The notes beneath the pieces are model-generated. The model was not told the origin of the DNA and made no database searches. It was given only the letters and a program-made list of their open reading frames with translations. Below are positions 16,503-25,751 of a DNA stretch of 64,000 bases, piece by piece (the first letter of the stretch is position 1; every line of letters begins with the position of its first letter). The translations under genes were made by a program, and so were the position numbers. Where the stretch lies: positions 2,402,009 through 2,466,008 of the forward strand of contig NZ_KI421504.1 of the NCBI RefSeq assembly GCF_000473165.1, written 5' to 3'. The stretch is from Leisingera aquimarina DSM 24565 (lineage in GTDB: Bacteria > Pseudomonadota > Alphaproteobacteria > Rhodobacterales > Rhodobacteraceae).

Positions 16503-17108
16503 TCAGAAGCGGTGCACGTAAGCAATGTTCAGGACAACCGGGTCGATCTCGGCGGTGCCGATTGCGGCGCCGTTCAGAGTTACGTCGCTGTCGATGTCCA
16601 TGTAGCGGACATTGAAGCGGACAGCACCGCGGTCGGAGATCTGCCAGTCCGCGCCAGCATTGAGCGCCACGCCAAAGCTGTCGTCCATTTCGATCGCACC
16701 AAGCGGCGAACTTTCTTCAAAGAAAGTGGTGTAGTTGAGACCAAGGCCGACAAACGGTTTGATCTTGCCCTGGGCTGGAAAATGGTAGTTGACCGAGATG
16801 GTCGGCGGCAGCTGTTTGGCCGAGGCGGCATAGCCGGCGCCGGCCAATGTGACGTCATGCTCGAACGGCGAAGCGGCCAGCAGTTCAATGCCCCAGTTGT
16901 CGCGGAAGAAGTATTCAACTGTCAGCGACAGCGCGGTGCCGTCGTCGATATCGGCGGCCATACCGGCAAGGGTGCCGTTGCCGGATTTCGGGTTCACGTT
17001 GGCGATGCCGACGCCAACAGTCCAGTCGCCTTGCTGCTGGGCCAGCGCGGGTCCGGCCAGCGCGGCGAGAGCAGAGGTCAATGCCAGAGCGGAAACCATG
17101 CGTTTCAT
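16503..17108 (-). CDS. ompW: OmpW family outer membrane protein
   Basis: This is an eight-strand outer-membrane beta-barrel of the OmpW/YiaT type, thought to pass small hydrophobic molecules. ATG 17108 gives a clean signal peptide (MKRMVSALALTSALAALAG, ending ALA). The 201-aa length and motifs fit: VGVGIANVNPKSG, LTVEYFFRDNWGIELLAASPFEHDV, LPPTISVNYHF, IKPFVGLGLNYTTFFEE, and a terminal Phe after VLNIAYVHRF. An open frame continues upstream but lacks export features. It is transcribed away from the acyl-CoA synthetase gene, and an FNR-type site lies 62-75 bases upstream of the start. It lies on the opposite strand between liu genes, splitting the cluster. Confidence 0.92.
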   Translation of the reverse strand: MKRMVSALALTSALAALAGPALAQQQGDWTVGVGIANVNPKSGNGTLAGMAADIDDGTALSLTVEYFFRDNWGIELLAASPFEHDVTLAGAGYAASAKQLPPTISVNYHFPAQGKIKPFVGLGLNYTTFFEESSPLGAIEMDDSFGVALNAGADWQISDRGAVRFNVRYMDIDSDVTLNGAAIGTAEIDPVVLNIAYVHRF

Positions 17109-17169
17109 GGGGTGCGTCCCTTTTCTTATGATTACCCCGCCGTGGTGCACCTGGAAGCGGATGAAAACC

Positions 17170-17183
17170 CTGATCTGGATCAA
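17170..17183. promoter_or_regulatory. FNR/FnrL-type binding site upstream of ompW
   Basis: CTGAT-CTGG-ATCAA matches the FNR-family consensus TTGAT-N4-ATCAA in nine of ten specified bases. It lies in the ompW/acyl-CoA synthetase divergent region, centred about 69 bases from the ompW start codon. Oxygen control of ompW by FNR is known in enterobacteria. Control here by an FnrL-like regulator is inferred, and the site could also influence the opposite gene. Confidence 0.6.
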
Positions 17184-17257
17184 AGGAGTGCTTGCTTTGC
17201 CTTTGAAAAGACAAGGAGAAACTGCATGCCTGCTATGCGTTTCGGGAATGTCTAAAT

Positions 17258-18793
17258 ATGCATAATACAGGTAACATTTCCGGGCTGCGCGCTGATGGCA
17301 GCTGGGACCTGCCGGAGCGGCTGAACATGGCCGCGCAATGCCTGTCGCATCCTGCTGAAGCCTTGGCGCTGATCGATATGACCGGCCCTGCGCGCCGCGG
17401 CATTTCTTATGGCATGCTGGCAATGATGACGGACCGGCTGGCGCGCTACCTGCTGACTCGCATTCATCCGGGTGACCGGGTCGGGGTGCTGCTGAGCCAG
17501 TCGCCCTGGTGCGCAGCGGCGCATCTGGCCATCTGGAAGGCAGGCGGCATCTCGGTGCCGCTGTTCAAGCTGTTCAAACGCGACGCGCTGGCCTCCCGCG
17601 CAGGCGATGCCGGAGTGCAGTTTGTTTTTACGGACACCGAGGGAGCGGATCTGCTCGGCGATCTGGCCGAAGCGGTGATGACAGAGACCGCCGGAATGGA
17701 TGGCCCGCGGGTGCCTTTTGCCGACACCGCGCCTGAAACCCCAGCGGTGCTGATTTACACTTCGGGCACCACCGGCAACCCCAAGGGCGCGCTGCATGGC
17801 CACCGGGTGCTGACCGGGCACCTGCCGGGTGTTGCCATCAGCCATGACCATTTGGGGCAGGAGGGCGATTGCCTTTGGACCCCGGCGGACTGGGCCTGGA
17901 TCGGCGGGTTGTTCGATGTGCTGATGCCGGGCCTGGCGCTGGGCGTTCCAGTGGTCGCCGCACGACTGGACAAGTTCACACCTGAGGCCTGCGCCGATCT
18001 GATCGCAAAGGCCAGTGTGCGCAACATCTTCTTTCCGCCGACCGCGCTCCGGATGCTCAAGGCAGCCGGGCAGGGGCTCCACGGCCTGCGCTCTGTTGCC
18101 AGCGGTGGAGAGCCCCTGGGCGCCGAAATGCTCGCCTGGGGCCGGCGGCGGCTGGGGGTGACCATCAACGAGTTTTACGGCCAGACCGAATGCAATATGG
18201 TGGCCTCCTCCTGTGCTGCGGATTTCGAACCGCGCCCGGGCTGCATTGGCAAAGCGGTGCCGGGGCATGAGCTGGCTGTGATTGATGGGGCGGGCAATCC
18301 CACGGACGGCGAGGGCGACGTTGCCATCCGTCGCGGCTCTGCCTCAATGCTGCTGGAATACTGGAACCGGCCTTCGGAGACCGCGGCAAAGTTCCGCGGC
18401 GACTGGCTGGTGACCGGCGACCGCGGCGTCTGGGAGGGTGATTATCTGCGCTTTGTGGGGCGCGAGGATGACGTGATCACCTCGGCAGGCTACCGTATCG
18501 GCCCGGCGGAGATCGAGGATTGCCTGCTGACCCACCCTGCGGTGGCGACTGTGGGCGTGGTCGGCAAGCCCGATCCTCTCAGGACCGAGATCGTCAAGGC
18601 CTATGTGGTGCTAAAGGCCGGGACTGATGCCTCTGAGCGCGAGCTGCAGGACCACGTCAAGGAGCGCCTTGCGCAGTATTCCTATCCGCGTGAGGTGGAA
18701 TTCCTGGAGGCGCTGCCGATGACCGTGACCGGCAAGGTGATCCGCAAGGAGCTGAAAGTGCGGGCGGCGGGGGAAAGGGAAGTTTCGAAGTGA
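17258..18793 (+). CDS. AMP-forming acyl-CoA synthetase
   Basis: This is a 511-aa member of the ANL adenylating family, which activates a carboxylic acid to its CoA thioester through an acyl-AMP. Visible motifs are LIYTSGTTGNPKGALHGHR (A3 P-loop), INEFYGQTECNM (A5), GDWLVTGDRGVWEGDYLRFVGREDDVI (A7/A8), SAGYRIGPAEIEDCL, and a C-terminal TGKVIRKELK with the catalytic Lys. It is about 510 rather than 650 aa, which excludes a typical acetyl- or acetoacetyl-CoA synthetase and fits medium-chain or branched substrates. Its place in the liu cluster suggests a branched acid or a product of the pathway, but the substrate is not determined. The stop overlaps the next GTG start. Confidence 0.88.
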   Translation: MHNTGNISGLRADGSWDLPERLNMAAQCLSHPAEALALIDMTGPARRGISYGMLAMMTDRLARYLLTRIHPGDRVGVLLSQSPWCAAAHLAIWKAGGISVPLFKLFKRDALASRAGDAGVQFVFTDTEGADLLGDLAEAVMTETAGMDGPRVPFADTAPETPAVLIYTSGTTGNPKGALHGHRVLTGHLPGVAISHDHLGQEGDCLWTPADWAWIGGLFDVLMPGLALGVPVVAARLDKFTPEACADLIAKASVRNIFFPPTALRMLKAAGQGLHGLRSVASGGEPLGAEMLAWGRRRLGVTINEFYGQTECNMVASSCAADFEPRPGCIGKAVPGHELAVIDGAGNPTDGEGDVAIRRGSASMLLEYWNRPSETAAKFRGDWLVTGDRGVWEGDYLRFVGREDDVITSAGYRIGPAEIEDCLLTHPAVATVGVVGKPDPLRTEIVKAYVVLKAGTDASERELQDHVKERLAQYSYPREVEFLEALPMTVTGKVIRKELKVRAAGEREVSK

Positions 18794-19251
18794 AACATCT
18801 ATTTTGTATTGCGGTGATGGTGGCAACGCTACTGACTTTGGCACCGCCAGCGTCCGCTGATGACCCAGATCCGTTCGGGTGGACAGAACGCTGTCTGAAA
18901 AGTTCAGAAAATCAATTGGATTGGGTGAGCAAGCGGGAGGACTGTCTTCGGGCTATCCTTATCTACTGCGAATTCGCCGAAAATGATCAGGCCTGCTTCC
19001 AAAATCTGATCGGAAATTTTGACGCACGAGGCGACCAGTTAGTCGCCAGCTTGCCCGCTTCAATCAATGCTGAAGCTCCGCAGAAGGGGTTTTACGAAAT
19101 GCGGTTGGATACCTTGGGCAAGTCTTTTTCTGTTTCGCAATGCCGGGGCAAGGAACGGGTCGAACTTTGTGCCGCGACTGTTGTTATCGGAAAATACCTT
19201 TCGGCTGCCTTATTGACTGAGTGGTTGGCAAAGCAAGAGGAAACGAAATGA
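18790..19251 (+). CDS. secreted cysteine-rich protein of unknown function in liu operon
   Basis: This 153-aa protein starts at GTG 18790, overlapping the previous stop (GTGA). Its own stop overlaps the mccB start, so it is wedged between liu genes with coupling on both sides. The N-terminus is a clear signal peptide (hydrophobic core [12 protein letters not shown], cleavage after SADD or ASA near residue 23). The mature part has six cysteines (ERC, EDC, IYC, QAC, SQC, ELC), enough for three disulfides, and a hydrophobic C-terminal helix. Its codon and base use looks AT-richer than the flanking enzymes. I do not recognise a family. It is not an enzyme of the pathway, and a periplasmic role is inferred. 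Confidence 0.75.
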   Translation: MKHLFCIAVMVATLLTLAPPASADDPDPFGWTERCLKSSENQLDWVSKREDCLRAILIYCEFAENDQACFQNLIGNFDARGDQLVASLPASINAEAPQKGFYEMRLDTLGKSFSVSQCRGKERVELCAATVVIGKYLSAALLTEWLAKQEETK

Positions 19252-20852
19252 AACTCACATCCAAAGCGATGCCCTCCTCGGAAGGCTTCAAACAGAACCG
19301 CGCGGCGCATCTCGAAGCGCTCGCTCAAATCAGCGAGGTTGCCGAGGCCGCACGCCTGGGCGGCGGCGAGAAATCCCGTGCCCGCCATGAAAGCCGCGGC
19401 AAGATGCTGCCGCGCCGCCGGGTGGCGAACCTCTTGGATCCGGGCTCCCCGTTTCTGGAGATCGGCGCCACCGCGGCGCACGCGATGTATGACGGCGCGG
19501 CCCCGGCTGCGGGCGTGATCGCGGGCATCGGCCGGGTGCACGGCCAGGAGGTCATGGTGGTCTGCAACGATGCCACCGTGAAGGGCGGCACCTATTATCC
19601 GATGACGGTGAAGAAACACTTGCGGGCGCAGGAGATTGCCGAGGAGAACCGTCTCCCCTGCATCTACCTGGTCGACTCCGGCGGTGCCAACCTGCCGAAC
19701 CAGGATGAGGTCTTCCCGGACCGCGACCATTTCGGGCGCATCTTCTACAATCAGGCGCGGATGTCGGCCAAGGGCATTCCGCAGATCGCCGTGGTCATGG
19801 GCTCCTGCACCGCGGGCGGCGCCTATGTGCCGGCGATGTCCGATGTCACCATCATCGTGAAGGAGCAGGGCACCATTTTCCTGGCCGGCCCGCCGCTGGT
19901 GAAGGCCGCAACGGGCGAGGTTGTCAGCTCTGAAGACCTGGGCGGCGGCGACGTGCACACACGTCTTTCCGGCGTGGCCGACTACCTGGCCGAGGATGAC
20001 GCCCACGCGCTGGCGCTGGCACGGCGCGCGGTGCGGTCTCTCAACATAACCAAGCCGCTGACGGTGAACTGGGCCAGCCCCGAGGAACCGGCCTATGACC
20101 CCGAGGAGATCCTTGGCGTGGTGCCCGGCGATCTTCGCACGCCGTATGATATCCGCGAAGTGATCGCGCGGCTGGTGGACGGCTCCCGCTTTGACGAGTT
20201 CAAGCCGCGCTTCGGCGAAACGCTGGTGACCGGCTTTGCCCATCTGAAGGGCTGCCCGATTGGCATCATCGCCAACAATGGCGTGCTGTTCTCCGAGGCC
20301 GCCCAAAAAGGCGCGCATTTTGTGGAGTTGTGCAGCCAGCGCAAGATCCCGCTGGTGTTCCTGCAAAACATCACTGGCTTCATGGTTGGCCGGAAATATG
20401 AAAACGAGGGCATTGCCCGCCACGGCGCCAAGATGGTGACGGCGGTGGCGACCACCAATGTGCCGAAAGTAACCATGCTGGTCGGCGGTTCGTTTGGCGC
20501 GGGCAACTACGGCATGTCGGGCCGTGCCTATTCCCCGCGCTTCCTGTGGACCTGGCCCAACTCCCGGATTTCAGTGATGGGCGGAGAGCAGGCGGCGGGC
20601 GTGCTGGCGACGGTAAAACGGGACGCCATCGAACGCCAGGGCGGCAACTGGGGTGCAGACGAAGAGGCTGAGTTCAAACGCCCCACCATCGAGATGTTCG
20701 AAGAGCAGAGCCACCCGCTTTATGCCTCAGCGCGCCTTTGGGATGACGGCATCATCGACCCGCGTAAATCCCGCGATGTGCTGGCGCTGTCACTCGGCGC
20801 GGCGCTGAACGCACCAATCGAAGATACGCACTTCGGCGTATTCCGGATGTAA
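19248..20852 (+). CDS. mccB: methylcrotonoyl-CoA carboxylase, carboxyltransferase (beta) subunit
   Basis: This subunit transfers CO2 from biotin to 3-methylcrotonyl-CoA, giving 3-methylglutaconyl-CoA in leucine catabolism. The 534-aa protein has two crotonase-like halves. The N half has [24 protein letters not shown], a span found in MCC beta subunits, and [16 protein letters not shown]. The C half has [31 protein letters not shown] and [22 protein letters not shown] chose ATG 19248 ([14 protein letters not shown]), which is preceded by AAGAGG; an upstream in-frame Met lies inside the preceding gene. It works with the biotin-bearing alpha subunit encoded 88 bases downstream. Confidence 0.95.
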   Translation: MKLTSKAMPSSEGFKQNRAAHLEALAQISEVAEAARLGGGEKSRARHESRGKMLPRRRVANLLDPGSPFLEIGATAAHAMYDGAAPAAGVIAGIGRVHGQEVMVVCNDATVKGGTYYPMTVKKHLRAQEIAEENRLPCIYLVDSGGANLPNQDEVFPDRDHFGRIFYNQARMSAKGIPQIAVVMGSCTAGGAYVPAMSDVTIIVKEQGTIFLAGPPLVKAATGEVVSSEDLGGGDVHTRLSGVADYLAEDDAHALALARRAVRSLNITKPLTVNWASPEEPAYDPEEILGVVPGDLRTPYDIREVIARLVDGSRFDEFKPRFGETLVTGFAHLKGCPIGIIANNGVLFSEAAQKGAHFVELCSQRKIPLVFLQNITGFMVGRKYENEGIARHGAKMVTAVATTNVPKVTMLVGGSFGAGNYGMSGRAYSPRFLWTWPNSRISVMGGEQAAGVLATVKRDAIERQGGNWGADEEAEFKRPTIEMFEEQSHPLYASARLWDDGIIDPRKSRDVLALSLGAALNAPIEDTHFGVFRM

Positions 20853-20858
20853 GACCCG

Positions 20859-20923
20859 CTCTTCTTCTGGCCAGAAATATCCCCGGGGGTCCGGGGGCAG
20901 GCAGCCCCCGGTCCAGAGATCCA
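20859..20923 (-). repeat. GC-rich dispersed intergenic repeat, copy A
   Basis: On the minus strand this reads as a palindromic block (CCGGGGGCTGCCTGCCCCCGG), then CCCCGGGGATATTT, then an A/G-rich tail. This is the same layout as copies at 22885, 27769 and 60883. It fills most of the gap between mccB and mccA. The hairpin may modulate the transcript between the two subunits. The role is unknown. Confidence 0.6.
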
Positions 20924-20940
20924 GACAAAGGACCAACCCC

Positions 20941-22875
20941 ATGTTTGACAAAATCCTGATTGCCAACCGCGGCGAAATCGCCTGCCGCGTGATGGAAACC
21001 GCCCGCGCCATGGGGGTGCGGACCGTGGCCACTTATTCTGACGCCGATGCCGCTTCCAAACATGTGGCGCTGGCGGATGAGGCCGTTCACATCGGCGGCC
21101 CGGCCCCGGCGGACAGCTACCTGAAGGGTGATGAGATCATCCGCGTCGCGCAGGAAACCGGCGCCCAGGCGATCCATCCGGGCTATGGCTTCCTGTCGGA
21201 AAACCCCGGCTTCGTGGAAGCGGTGGAGGCCGCGGAGCTTGTCTTTATCGGTCCGTCGGCGGATGCAATCCGCAAGATGGGCCTCAAGGACGCCGCAAAG
21301 GTGCTGATGGAAGAGGCCGGTGTTCCGGTGGTGCCGGGTTATCACGGGGCCAACCAGGATGCGAAGTTCCTGGCCGGTGAAGCGGAGAAAATTGGTTATC
21401 CAGTATTGATCAAGGCCGTGGCAGGTGGCGGCGGCAAGGGCATGCGCCTGGTTGAACAGCCGTCCGAATTCGCCGATGCCCTGAAAAGCGCCCAGGGCGA
21501 GGCGACCACCTCTTTTGGCAACCCGGATGTATTGATCGAGAAATACATTCAGCAGCCCCGCCATATCGAAGTGCAGGTCTTTGGAGACGGTAAAACCGCG
21601 GTGCACCTGTTCGAGCGTGACTGTTCCCTGCAGCGCCGCCACCAAAAGGTGATCGAGGAAGCGCCTGCGCCAGGCATGACCGCGGAAATGCGCGAGGCAA
21701 TGGGCCAGGCCGGTGTGCGCGCGGCCGAAGCTATCGGCTATAAGGGCGCAGGCACAGTTGAATTCATCGTCGACGGCTCTGACGGGCTGCGTACCGATGG
21801 GTTCTGGTTCATGGAAATGAACACCCGCCTGCAGGTGGAGCATCCGGTCACGGAACTGATCACCGGCGTCGACCTGGTGGAATGGCAGCTGCGCGTCGCC
21901 TCGGGCGAGAGCCTGCCGGCGAAACAGGAAGACCTCACCATCACCGGTCACGCCTTTGAGGCGCGGCTTTATGCGGAGGACGTGCCAAAGGGCTTCCTGC
22001 CCGCAACCGGCACGCTGACGCATCTGTCCTTCCCGGCAGAGGCCCGCGCCGATAGCGGTGTGCGGGCAGGGGACACCATCAGCCCCTGGTACGACCCGAT
22101 GATCTCCAAGGTGATCGTGCATGGCTCCACCCGCAAAGTGGCGCTGTCGCGGCTGGCGCGCGCGCTGGAGGAAACGCAAGTTGGCGGCACCGTCACCAAC
22201 CTTGCCTTCCTTGGCGCACTGGCGGCGCATGAAGGCTTTGCGGAGGGCGAGGTGGACACCGGCCTGATTGCGCGCGATCTGGACGCGCTGACCGCGGCAC
22301 CGGAGGTGGAGCTGCGCCATAAGGCGGCGGCCGGCATGGTGGCGCTGGATCTGGTGGAGGCTGCGCCTAACACCGGCTTCACCCTCTGGGCGCCCTTGCA
22401 CCGTGCCGTCACCCTGGCCCATGCGGGCGGGGACTTCACCGCCGATGTGCAGGTGGACGGGCCGGACCGGCAGCTTTGGACCATTGATGGCGAAACAGTC
22501 GTGGCCGAGCGCAGCCAGGGCCAGTGGCGCATCGGCGAGCGCCGGATGCCCGCCGTCTCGCAGGCCGGGTCCCTAATCACCGTGCATGATGCCTACGGGC
22601 TGGAGTTCACCGCGATTGACCCGCTGGACCGCGATGCGGCAGCGGGCGGCGACAGCAATGTGATCGAAGCACCGATGCCGGGCCTCGTGAAGGCGGTCTT
22701 TGCCGAGGCAGGCCAAGCTGTGAAAGAGGGTGACCGGCTCGCCATTCTGGAAGCGATGAAGATGGAGCATTCGTTGCTGGCGGCCCGCGACGGCGTGGTG
22801 GCTGAGGTTCTGGCCGCCTCCGGCGACCAGGTTGAGGCCGGCGCAGCACTGGTACGGCTGGAAGAGGATTCCTGA
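20941..22875 (+). CDS. mccA: methylcrotonoyl-CoA carboxylase, biotin-containing (alpha) subunit
   Basis: This 644-aa subunit carboxylates its own biotin with ATP and bicarbonate and presents it to MccB. The biotin carboxylase domain is clear: FDKILIANRGEIACRVMETA at the start, GGGGKGMRLVEQ (ATP grasp loop), HLFERDCSLQRRHQKVIEEAP and MNTRLQVEHPVTE. A linker domain follows, then the biotinyl domain with the biotin site EAMKMEHS, Lys607. The biotin must be attached by a ligase such as the BirA encoded at 43129. Length and order match MCC alpha rather than propionyl-CoA carboxylase, mainly by operon context. Confidence 0.94.
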   Translation: MFDKILIANRGEIACRVMETARAMGVRTVATYSDADAASKHVALADEAVHIGGPAPADSYLKGDEIIRVAQETGAQAIHPGYGFLSENPGFVEAVEAAELVFIGPSADAIRKMGLKDAAKVLMEEAGVPVVPGYHGANQDAKFLAGEAEKIGYPVLIKAVAGGGGKGMRLVEQPSEFADALKSAQGEATTSFGNPDVLIEKYIQQPRHIEVQVFGDGKTAVHLFERDCSLQRRHQKVIEEAPAPGMTAEMREAMGQAGVRAAEAIGYKGAGTVEFIVDGSDGLRTDGFWFMEMNTRLQVEHPVTELITGVDLVEWQLRVASGESLPAKQEDLTITGHAFEARLYAEDVPKGFLPATGTLTHLSFPAEARADSGVRAGDTISPWYDPMISKVIVHGSTRKVALSRLARALEETQVGGTVTNLAFLGALAAHEGFAEGEVDTGLIARDLDALTAAPEVELRHKAAAGMVALDLVEAAPNTGFTLWAPLHRAVTLAHAGGDFTADVQVDGPDRQLWTIDGETVVAERSQGQWRIGERRMPAVSQAGSLITVHDAYGLEFTAIDPLDRDAAAGGDSNVIEAPMPGLVKAVFAEAGQAVKEGDRLAILEAMKMEHSLLAARDGVVAEVLAASGDQVEAGAALVRLEEDS

Positions 22876-22884
22876 TCCCGTTCC

Positions 22885-22938
22885 GGGCGGGGCGTCTGCC
22901 GCCCCCGCCGCGGGTTGAGTATATTAGGAAAGATGAAG
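22885..22938 (+). repeat. GC-rich dispersed intergenic repeat, copy B
   Basis: GGGCGGGGCGTCTGCCGCCCC forms the hairpin part, followed by GCCGCGGG, GAGTATATT and AGGAAAGATGAAG. This is the plus-strand orientation of the family also seen at 20859, 27769 and 60883. It lies between mccA and the HMG-CoA lyase gene and ends just upstream of that gene's ribosome-binding site. Confidence 0.6.
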
Positions 22939-22953
22939 CCGGAGGAGCATTCC

Positions 22954-23811
22954 ATGGGCGAATTTGCCGAAATCTTCGAGGTTGGCCCGCGCGACGGGCT
23001 GCAGAATGAAAAACGTGAGATCCCGGTGGCGGAGAAAGTTGCGCTGACGGATTGCCTCAGCCGCGCTGGGTTCAAGCGGATCGAGGTGGCGAGTTTTGTT
23101 TCGCCCAAATGGGTGCCGCAGATGGCGGGCAGCGCAAAAGTTCTGGCGGGCATCACCCGCGCGCCCGGCGTCCGCTATGCGGCGCTGACCCCCAACATGC
23201 GCGGCTATGAGGATGCGGTGGCCGCCAATGCAGATGAGATTGCAGTCTTCGCTTCGGCTTCTGAAGGGTTTTCCAAGGCCAATATCAACGCCACGATCGA
23301 GGAAAGCATTGCCCGCTTTCTGCCCATTCTGGACGCTGCCAAAGGGGGCGGGGTGCCGGTGCGGGGCTATGTGTCCTGTGTGACCGACTGTCCTTACGAC
23401 GGCGCCACCGCGCCGGAAAAAGTGGCGGTGGTGGCCGATCGGCTGTACGCTCTTGGCTGCTATGAGATCTCGCTGGGCGACACCATCGGGCAGGGTACTC
23501 CTGAGGCGATCACCGCGATGCTGAGCGCCGTCACCGTACGGGTGCCTGCGGCCAAGCTCGCGGGACATTACCATGACACCGCGGGCCGGGCGCTCGACAA
23601 TATAGAGGCCTCGCTGGCGCAGGGCGTGCGGGTGTTCGATGCTGCCGTGGGCGGTTTGGGCGGCTGCCCCTATGCGCCAGGGGCCGCAGGCAACGTGGCG
23701 ACGGAAGCGGTGCACAAGCGTCTGACCGAATTGGGCTATGATACGGGGCTGGACGCCGATGTACTGGCAGAGGCCGCGACACTGGCTCGTTCCATGCGCG
23801 GCCTGCAATAG
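22954..23811 (+). CDS. hmgL: hydroxymethylglutaryl-CoA lyase
   Basis: This TIM-barrel lyase splits HMG-CoA into acetoacetate and acetyl-CoA, the last step of leucine catabolism. The 285-aa protein has EVGPRDGLQNEKREIP with catalytic Arg/Asp, IEVASFVSPKWVPQMAG, SCVTDCPYDG, EISLGDTIGQGTP, GHYHDTAGRALDN with metal-binding His residues, and GGLGGCPYAPGAAGNVATE, the active-site loop with the catalytic Cys. I chose ATG 22954 because GGAGGAG (22941-22947) sits at ideal distance and the upstream part of the open frame lies within repeat copy B. It is co-directional with mccA and the downstream hydratase. Confidence 0.95.
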   Translation: MGEFAEIFEVGPRDGLQNEKREIPVAEKVALTDCLSRAGFKRIEVASFVSPKWVPQMAGSAKVLAGITRAPGVRYAALTPNMRGYEDAVAANADEIAVFASASEGFSKANINATIEESIARFLPILDAAKGGGVPVRGYVSCVTDCPYDGATAPEKVAVVADRLYALGCYEISLGDTIGQGTPEAITAMLSAVTVRVPAAKLAGHYHDTAGRALDNIEASLAQGVRVFDAAVGGLGGCPYAPGAAGNVATEAVHKRLTELGYDTGLDADVLAEAATLARSMRGLQ

Positions 23812-23830
23812 AATTCATCGGAGAAGCAAG

Positions 23831-24613
23831 ATGTTCGAGACAATTACCCTGGACACCGACAGCCGTGGAGTCTGCACCCTGACCCTGAACCGGGCGGAGA
23901 AGCACAACGCCATGTCCGGCCAGATGCTGCAGGAGCTGACCCTGGCGGCGAAACGCCTAGCCGAAGACGAGACCGTGCGCGTGGTGGTGCTGACCGGTGC
24001 CGGTAAGAGCTTTTGCGCCGGCGGGGACCTGGGCTGGATGCGGGCGCAGATGGATGCCGATGCCGGAACCCGGGCGCGCGAGGCGCGGGTTCTGGCGGAG
24101 ATGCTGATGGCGCTTAACACCTTGCCCAAGCCGCTGATCGGCGCTGTGCAGGGCAATGCCTTTGGCGGCGGTGTCGGCATGGCGTCGGTTTGCGACGTGG
24201 CCATTGGTGCGGACCATCTGAAGATGGGCCTGACGGAGACCAAGCTGGGACTGATTCCCGCCACCATCGGCCCTTATGTGATCGCCCGCATGGGTGAAGC
24301 CAAAGCCCGGCGGGTATTCATGTCGGCGCGTCTGTTCGGCGCGGCGGAAGCGGTGGAGCTTGGACTGCTGGCCAAGGCCGTGCCCGCTGACCAGCTTGCA
24401 GAGGCGGTCGAGGCGGAGGTCGCACCTTATCTGAACTGTGCGCCGGGTGCCGTTGCTGCCGCCAAAAAGCTCGCCCGCGATCTGGGGCCGCAACTTGATG
24501 ACGCGGTGATTGACCATACAATCAAGGCGCTTGTGGCGCGCTGGGAAGGCGACGAGGCGCAGGAGGGCATCAGTGCATTCTTTGAAAAGCGCAAACCTGT
24601 CTGGCAAAGCTGA
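23831..24613 (+). CDS. liuC: methylglutaconyl-CoA hydratase (enoyl-CoA hydratase family)
   Basis: This is a 260-aa crotonase-fold protein that, in this context, hydrates 3-methylglutaconyl-CoA to HMG-CoA, bridging MCC and the lyase. Family features are LTLNRAEKHNAMSGQMLQEL, VVLTGAGKSFCAGGDLGWM (oxyanion hole, with GGDLGWM typical of methylglutaconyl-CoA hydratases), GAVQGNAFGGGVGMASVCDVAI, and ETKLGLIPATIGPYVIARMG with the catalytic Glu. ATG 23831 follows GGAGAAGCAAG; the longer open frame begins inside the lyase gene. It is the last gene of the liu run, followed by a possible hairpin terminator. Confidence 0.92.
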   Translation: MFETITLDTDSRGVCTLTLNRAEKHNAMSGQMLQELTLAAKRLAEDETVRVVVLTGAGKSFCAGGDLGWMRAQMDADAGTRAREARVLAEMLMALNTLPKPLIGAVQGNAFGGGVGMASVCDVAIGADHLKMGLTETKLGLIPATIGPYVIARMGEAKARRVFMSARLFGAAEAVELGLLAKAVPADQLAEAVEAEVAPYLNCAPGAVAAAKKLARDLGPQLDDAVIDHTIKALVARWEGDEAQEGISAFFEKRKPVWQS

Positions 24614-24643
24614 AAACCGGTAGAAATGAGTCACGTTTTGATG

Positions 24644-24673
24644 GCGGCCGCGGTTTTACTGTGGCCGCTTTCC
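24644..24673 (+). terminator. possible terminator after the liu cluster
   Basis: GCGGCC (24644-24649) can pair with GGCCGC (24662-24667) and is followed by TTTCCTT. The stem is short and the loop 12 bases, so efficiency is doubtful. Position at the end of the liu operon supports the call. The rest of the 233-base gap before nuoA shows no convincing promoter hexamers. Confidence 0.4.
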
Positions 24674-24846
24674 TTATGAAATAACTAAGGAATTGCGTGC
24701 ATGTTGCGGCTGTGCTTTTTCCTGTCACAAACCCTTGTAGATTAACCTTGCTTTAGTTGACGCTGTGGGGGCGGGGGGGTATGCACGTGGCAAATCAACA
24801 CGCCAATTGACGTCGCGCGGGAAACCGCCGGGAAAAGGAGCTGCTC

Positions 24847-25212
24847 TTGGAAGAGATGTTGAGGGAATACCTGCCGATCCTGGTTTTCCTGGCCGTTGCG
24901 GCAGGTTTGGGCATTGTCCTTATCCTGGCAGCCGTTGTGCTGGCAGTACGCAACCCGGACCCGGAAAAGGTCAGTGCCTATGAGTGCGGTTTCAACGCCT
25001 TCGATGACGCCCGTATGAAATTCGATGTCCGGTTTTACCTGGTGTCGATTCTCTTCATCATTTTTGACTTGGAAATCGCATTCCTGTTTCCCTGGGCCGT
25101 CGGTTTCAAGGATATCAGCGACACCGGGTTCTGGTCGATGATGGTGTTCCTGGGCGTGCTGACCATAGGCTTTGCCTATGAATGGAAGAAAGGGGCGCTG
25201 GAATGGCAGTGA
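24847..25212 (+). CDS. nuoA: NADH-quinone oxidoreductase subunit A
   Basis: NuoA (ND3-like) is a small membrane subunit of respiratory complex I near the quinone tunnel. The 121-aa protein has three transmembrane helices and the conserved loop [43 protein letters not shown] (given here as family landmarks: [23 protein letters not shown]), including the cysteine of the ND3 loop. The start appears to be TTG at 24847: AAAAGGAG ends seven bases before it, whereas the next ATG (24856) is too far from that site. It is first in the nuo operon, and its stop overlaps the nuoB start region. Confidence 0.93.
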   Translation: MEEMLREYLPILVFLAVAAGLGIVLILAAVVLAVRNPDPEKVSAYECGFNAFDDARMKFDVRFYLVSILFIIFDLEIAFLFPWAVGFKDISDTGFWSMMVFLGVLTIGFAYEWKKGALEWQ

Positions 25213-25736
25213 TGACCGGAGCCAACACCGCCGGTGTGGACAAGGAAGTTGTCACTCAGGCCCTCAATGCCGAACTGCAGGACAAAGGTTTCCTGCTGAC
25301 ATCGGCCGAGGACATCATTAACTGGGCCCGTACCGGCTCGCTGCACTGGATGACCTTCGGTCTGGCTTGCTGCGCGGTTGAGATGATGCACACCTCAATG
25401 CCGCGCTATGATGCGGAACGGTTCGGCATCGCGCCGCGGGCCTCCCCGCGCCAGTCGGATGTGATGATTGTTGCGGGCACCCTCACCAACAAGATGGCGC
25501 CGGCGCTGCGCAAGGTCTACGATCAGATGCCCGAGCCGCGGTATGTGATCTCGATGGGATCCTGCGCCAATGGCGGCGGCTATTACCACTACAGCTATTC
25601 CGTGGTGCGCGGCTGTGACCGGGTTGTGCCGGTCGATGTCTATGTGCCCGGCTGTCCGCCGACGGCTGAAGCGCTGCTGTATGGCCTGATGCAGCTGCAG
25701 CGCAAGATCCGCCGGACCGGCACCCTTGTTCGCTAA
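25203..25736 (+). CDS. nuoB: NADH-quinone oxidoreductase subunit B
   Basis: NuoB (PSST) carries the terminal [4Fe-4S] cluster N2, which passes electrons to ubiquinone. The four ligands are seen in [12 protein letters not shown] (adjacent Cys pair), [18 protein letters not shown] and [15 protein letters not shown]. Length is about 177 aa. ATG 25203 overlaps the nuoA end; a second ATG at 25212 is an alternative start with little effect on the product. It lies in strict order between nuoA and nuoC. Confidence 0.95.
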   Translation: MAVMTGANTAGVDKEVVTQALNAELQDKGFLLTSAEDIINWARTGSLHWMTFGLACCAVEMMHTSMPRYDAERFGIAPRASPRQSDVMIVAGTLTNKMAPALRKVYDQMPEPRYVISMGSCANGGGYYHYSYSVVRGCDRVVPVDVYVPGCPPTAEALLYGLMQLQRKIRRTGTLVR

Positions 25737-25751
25737 GGCGGGAGAGAGCAG

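Noticed and set aside
24614-24846. Promoter for the nuo operon
   Set aside because: A promoter must exist nearby, but no pair of hexamers with acceptable spacing stood out, so none is annotated.
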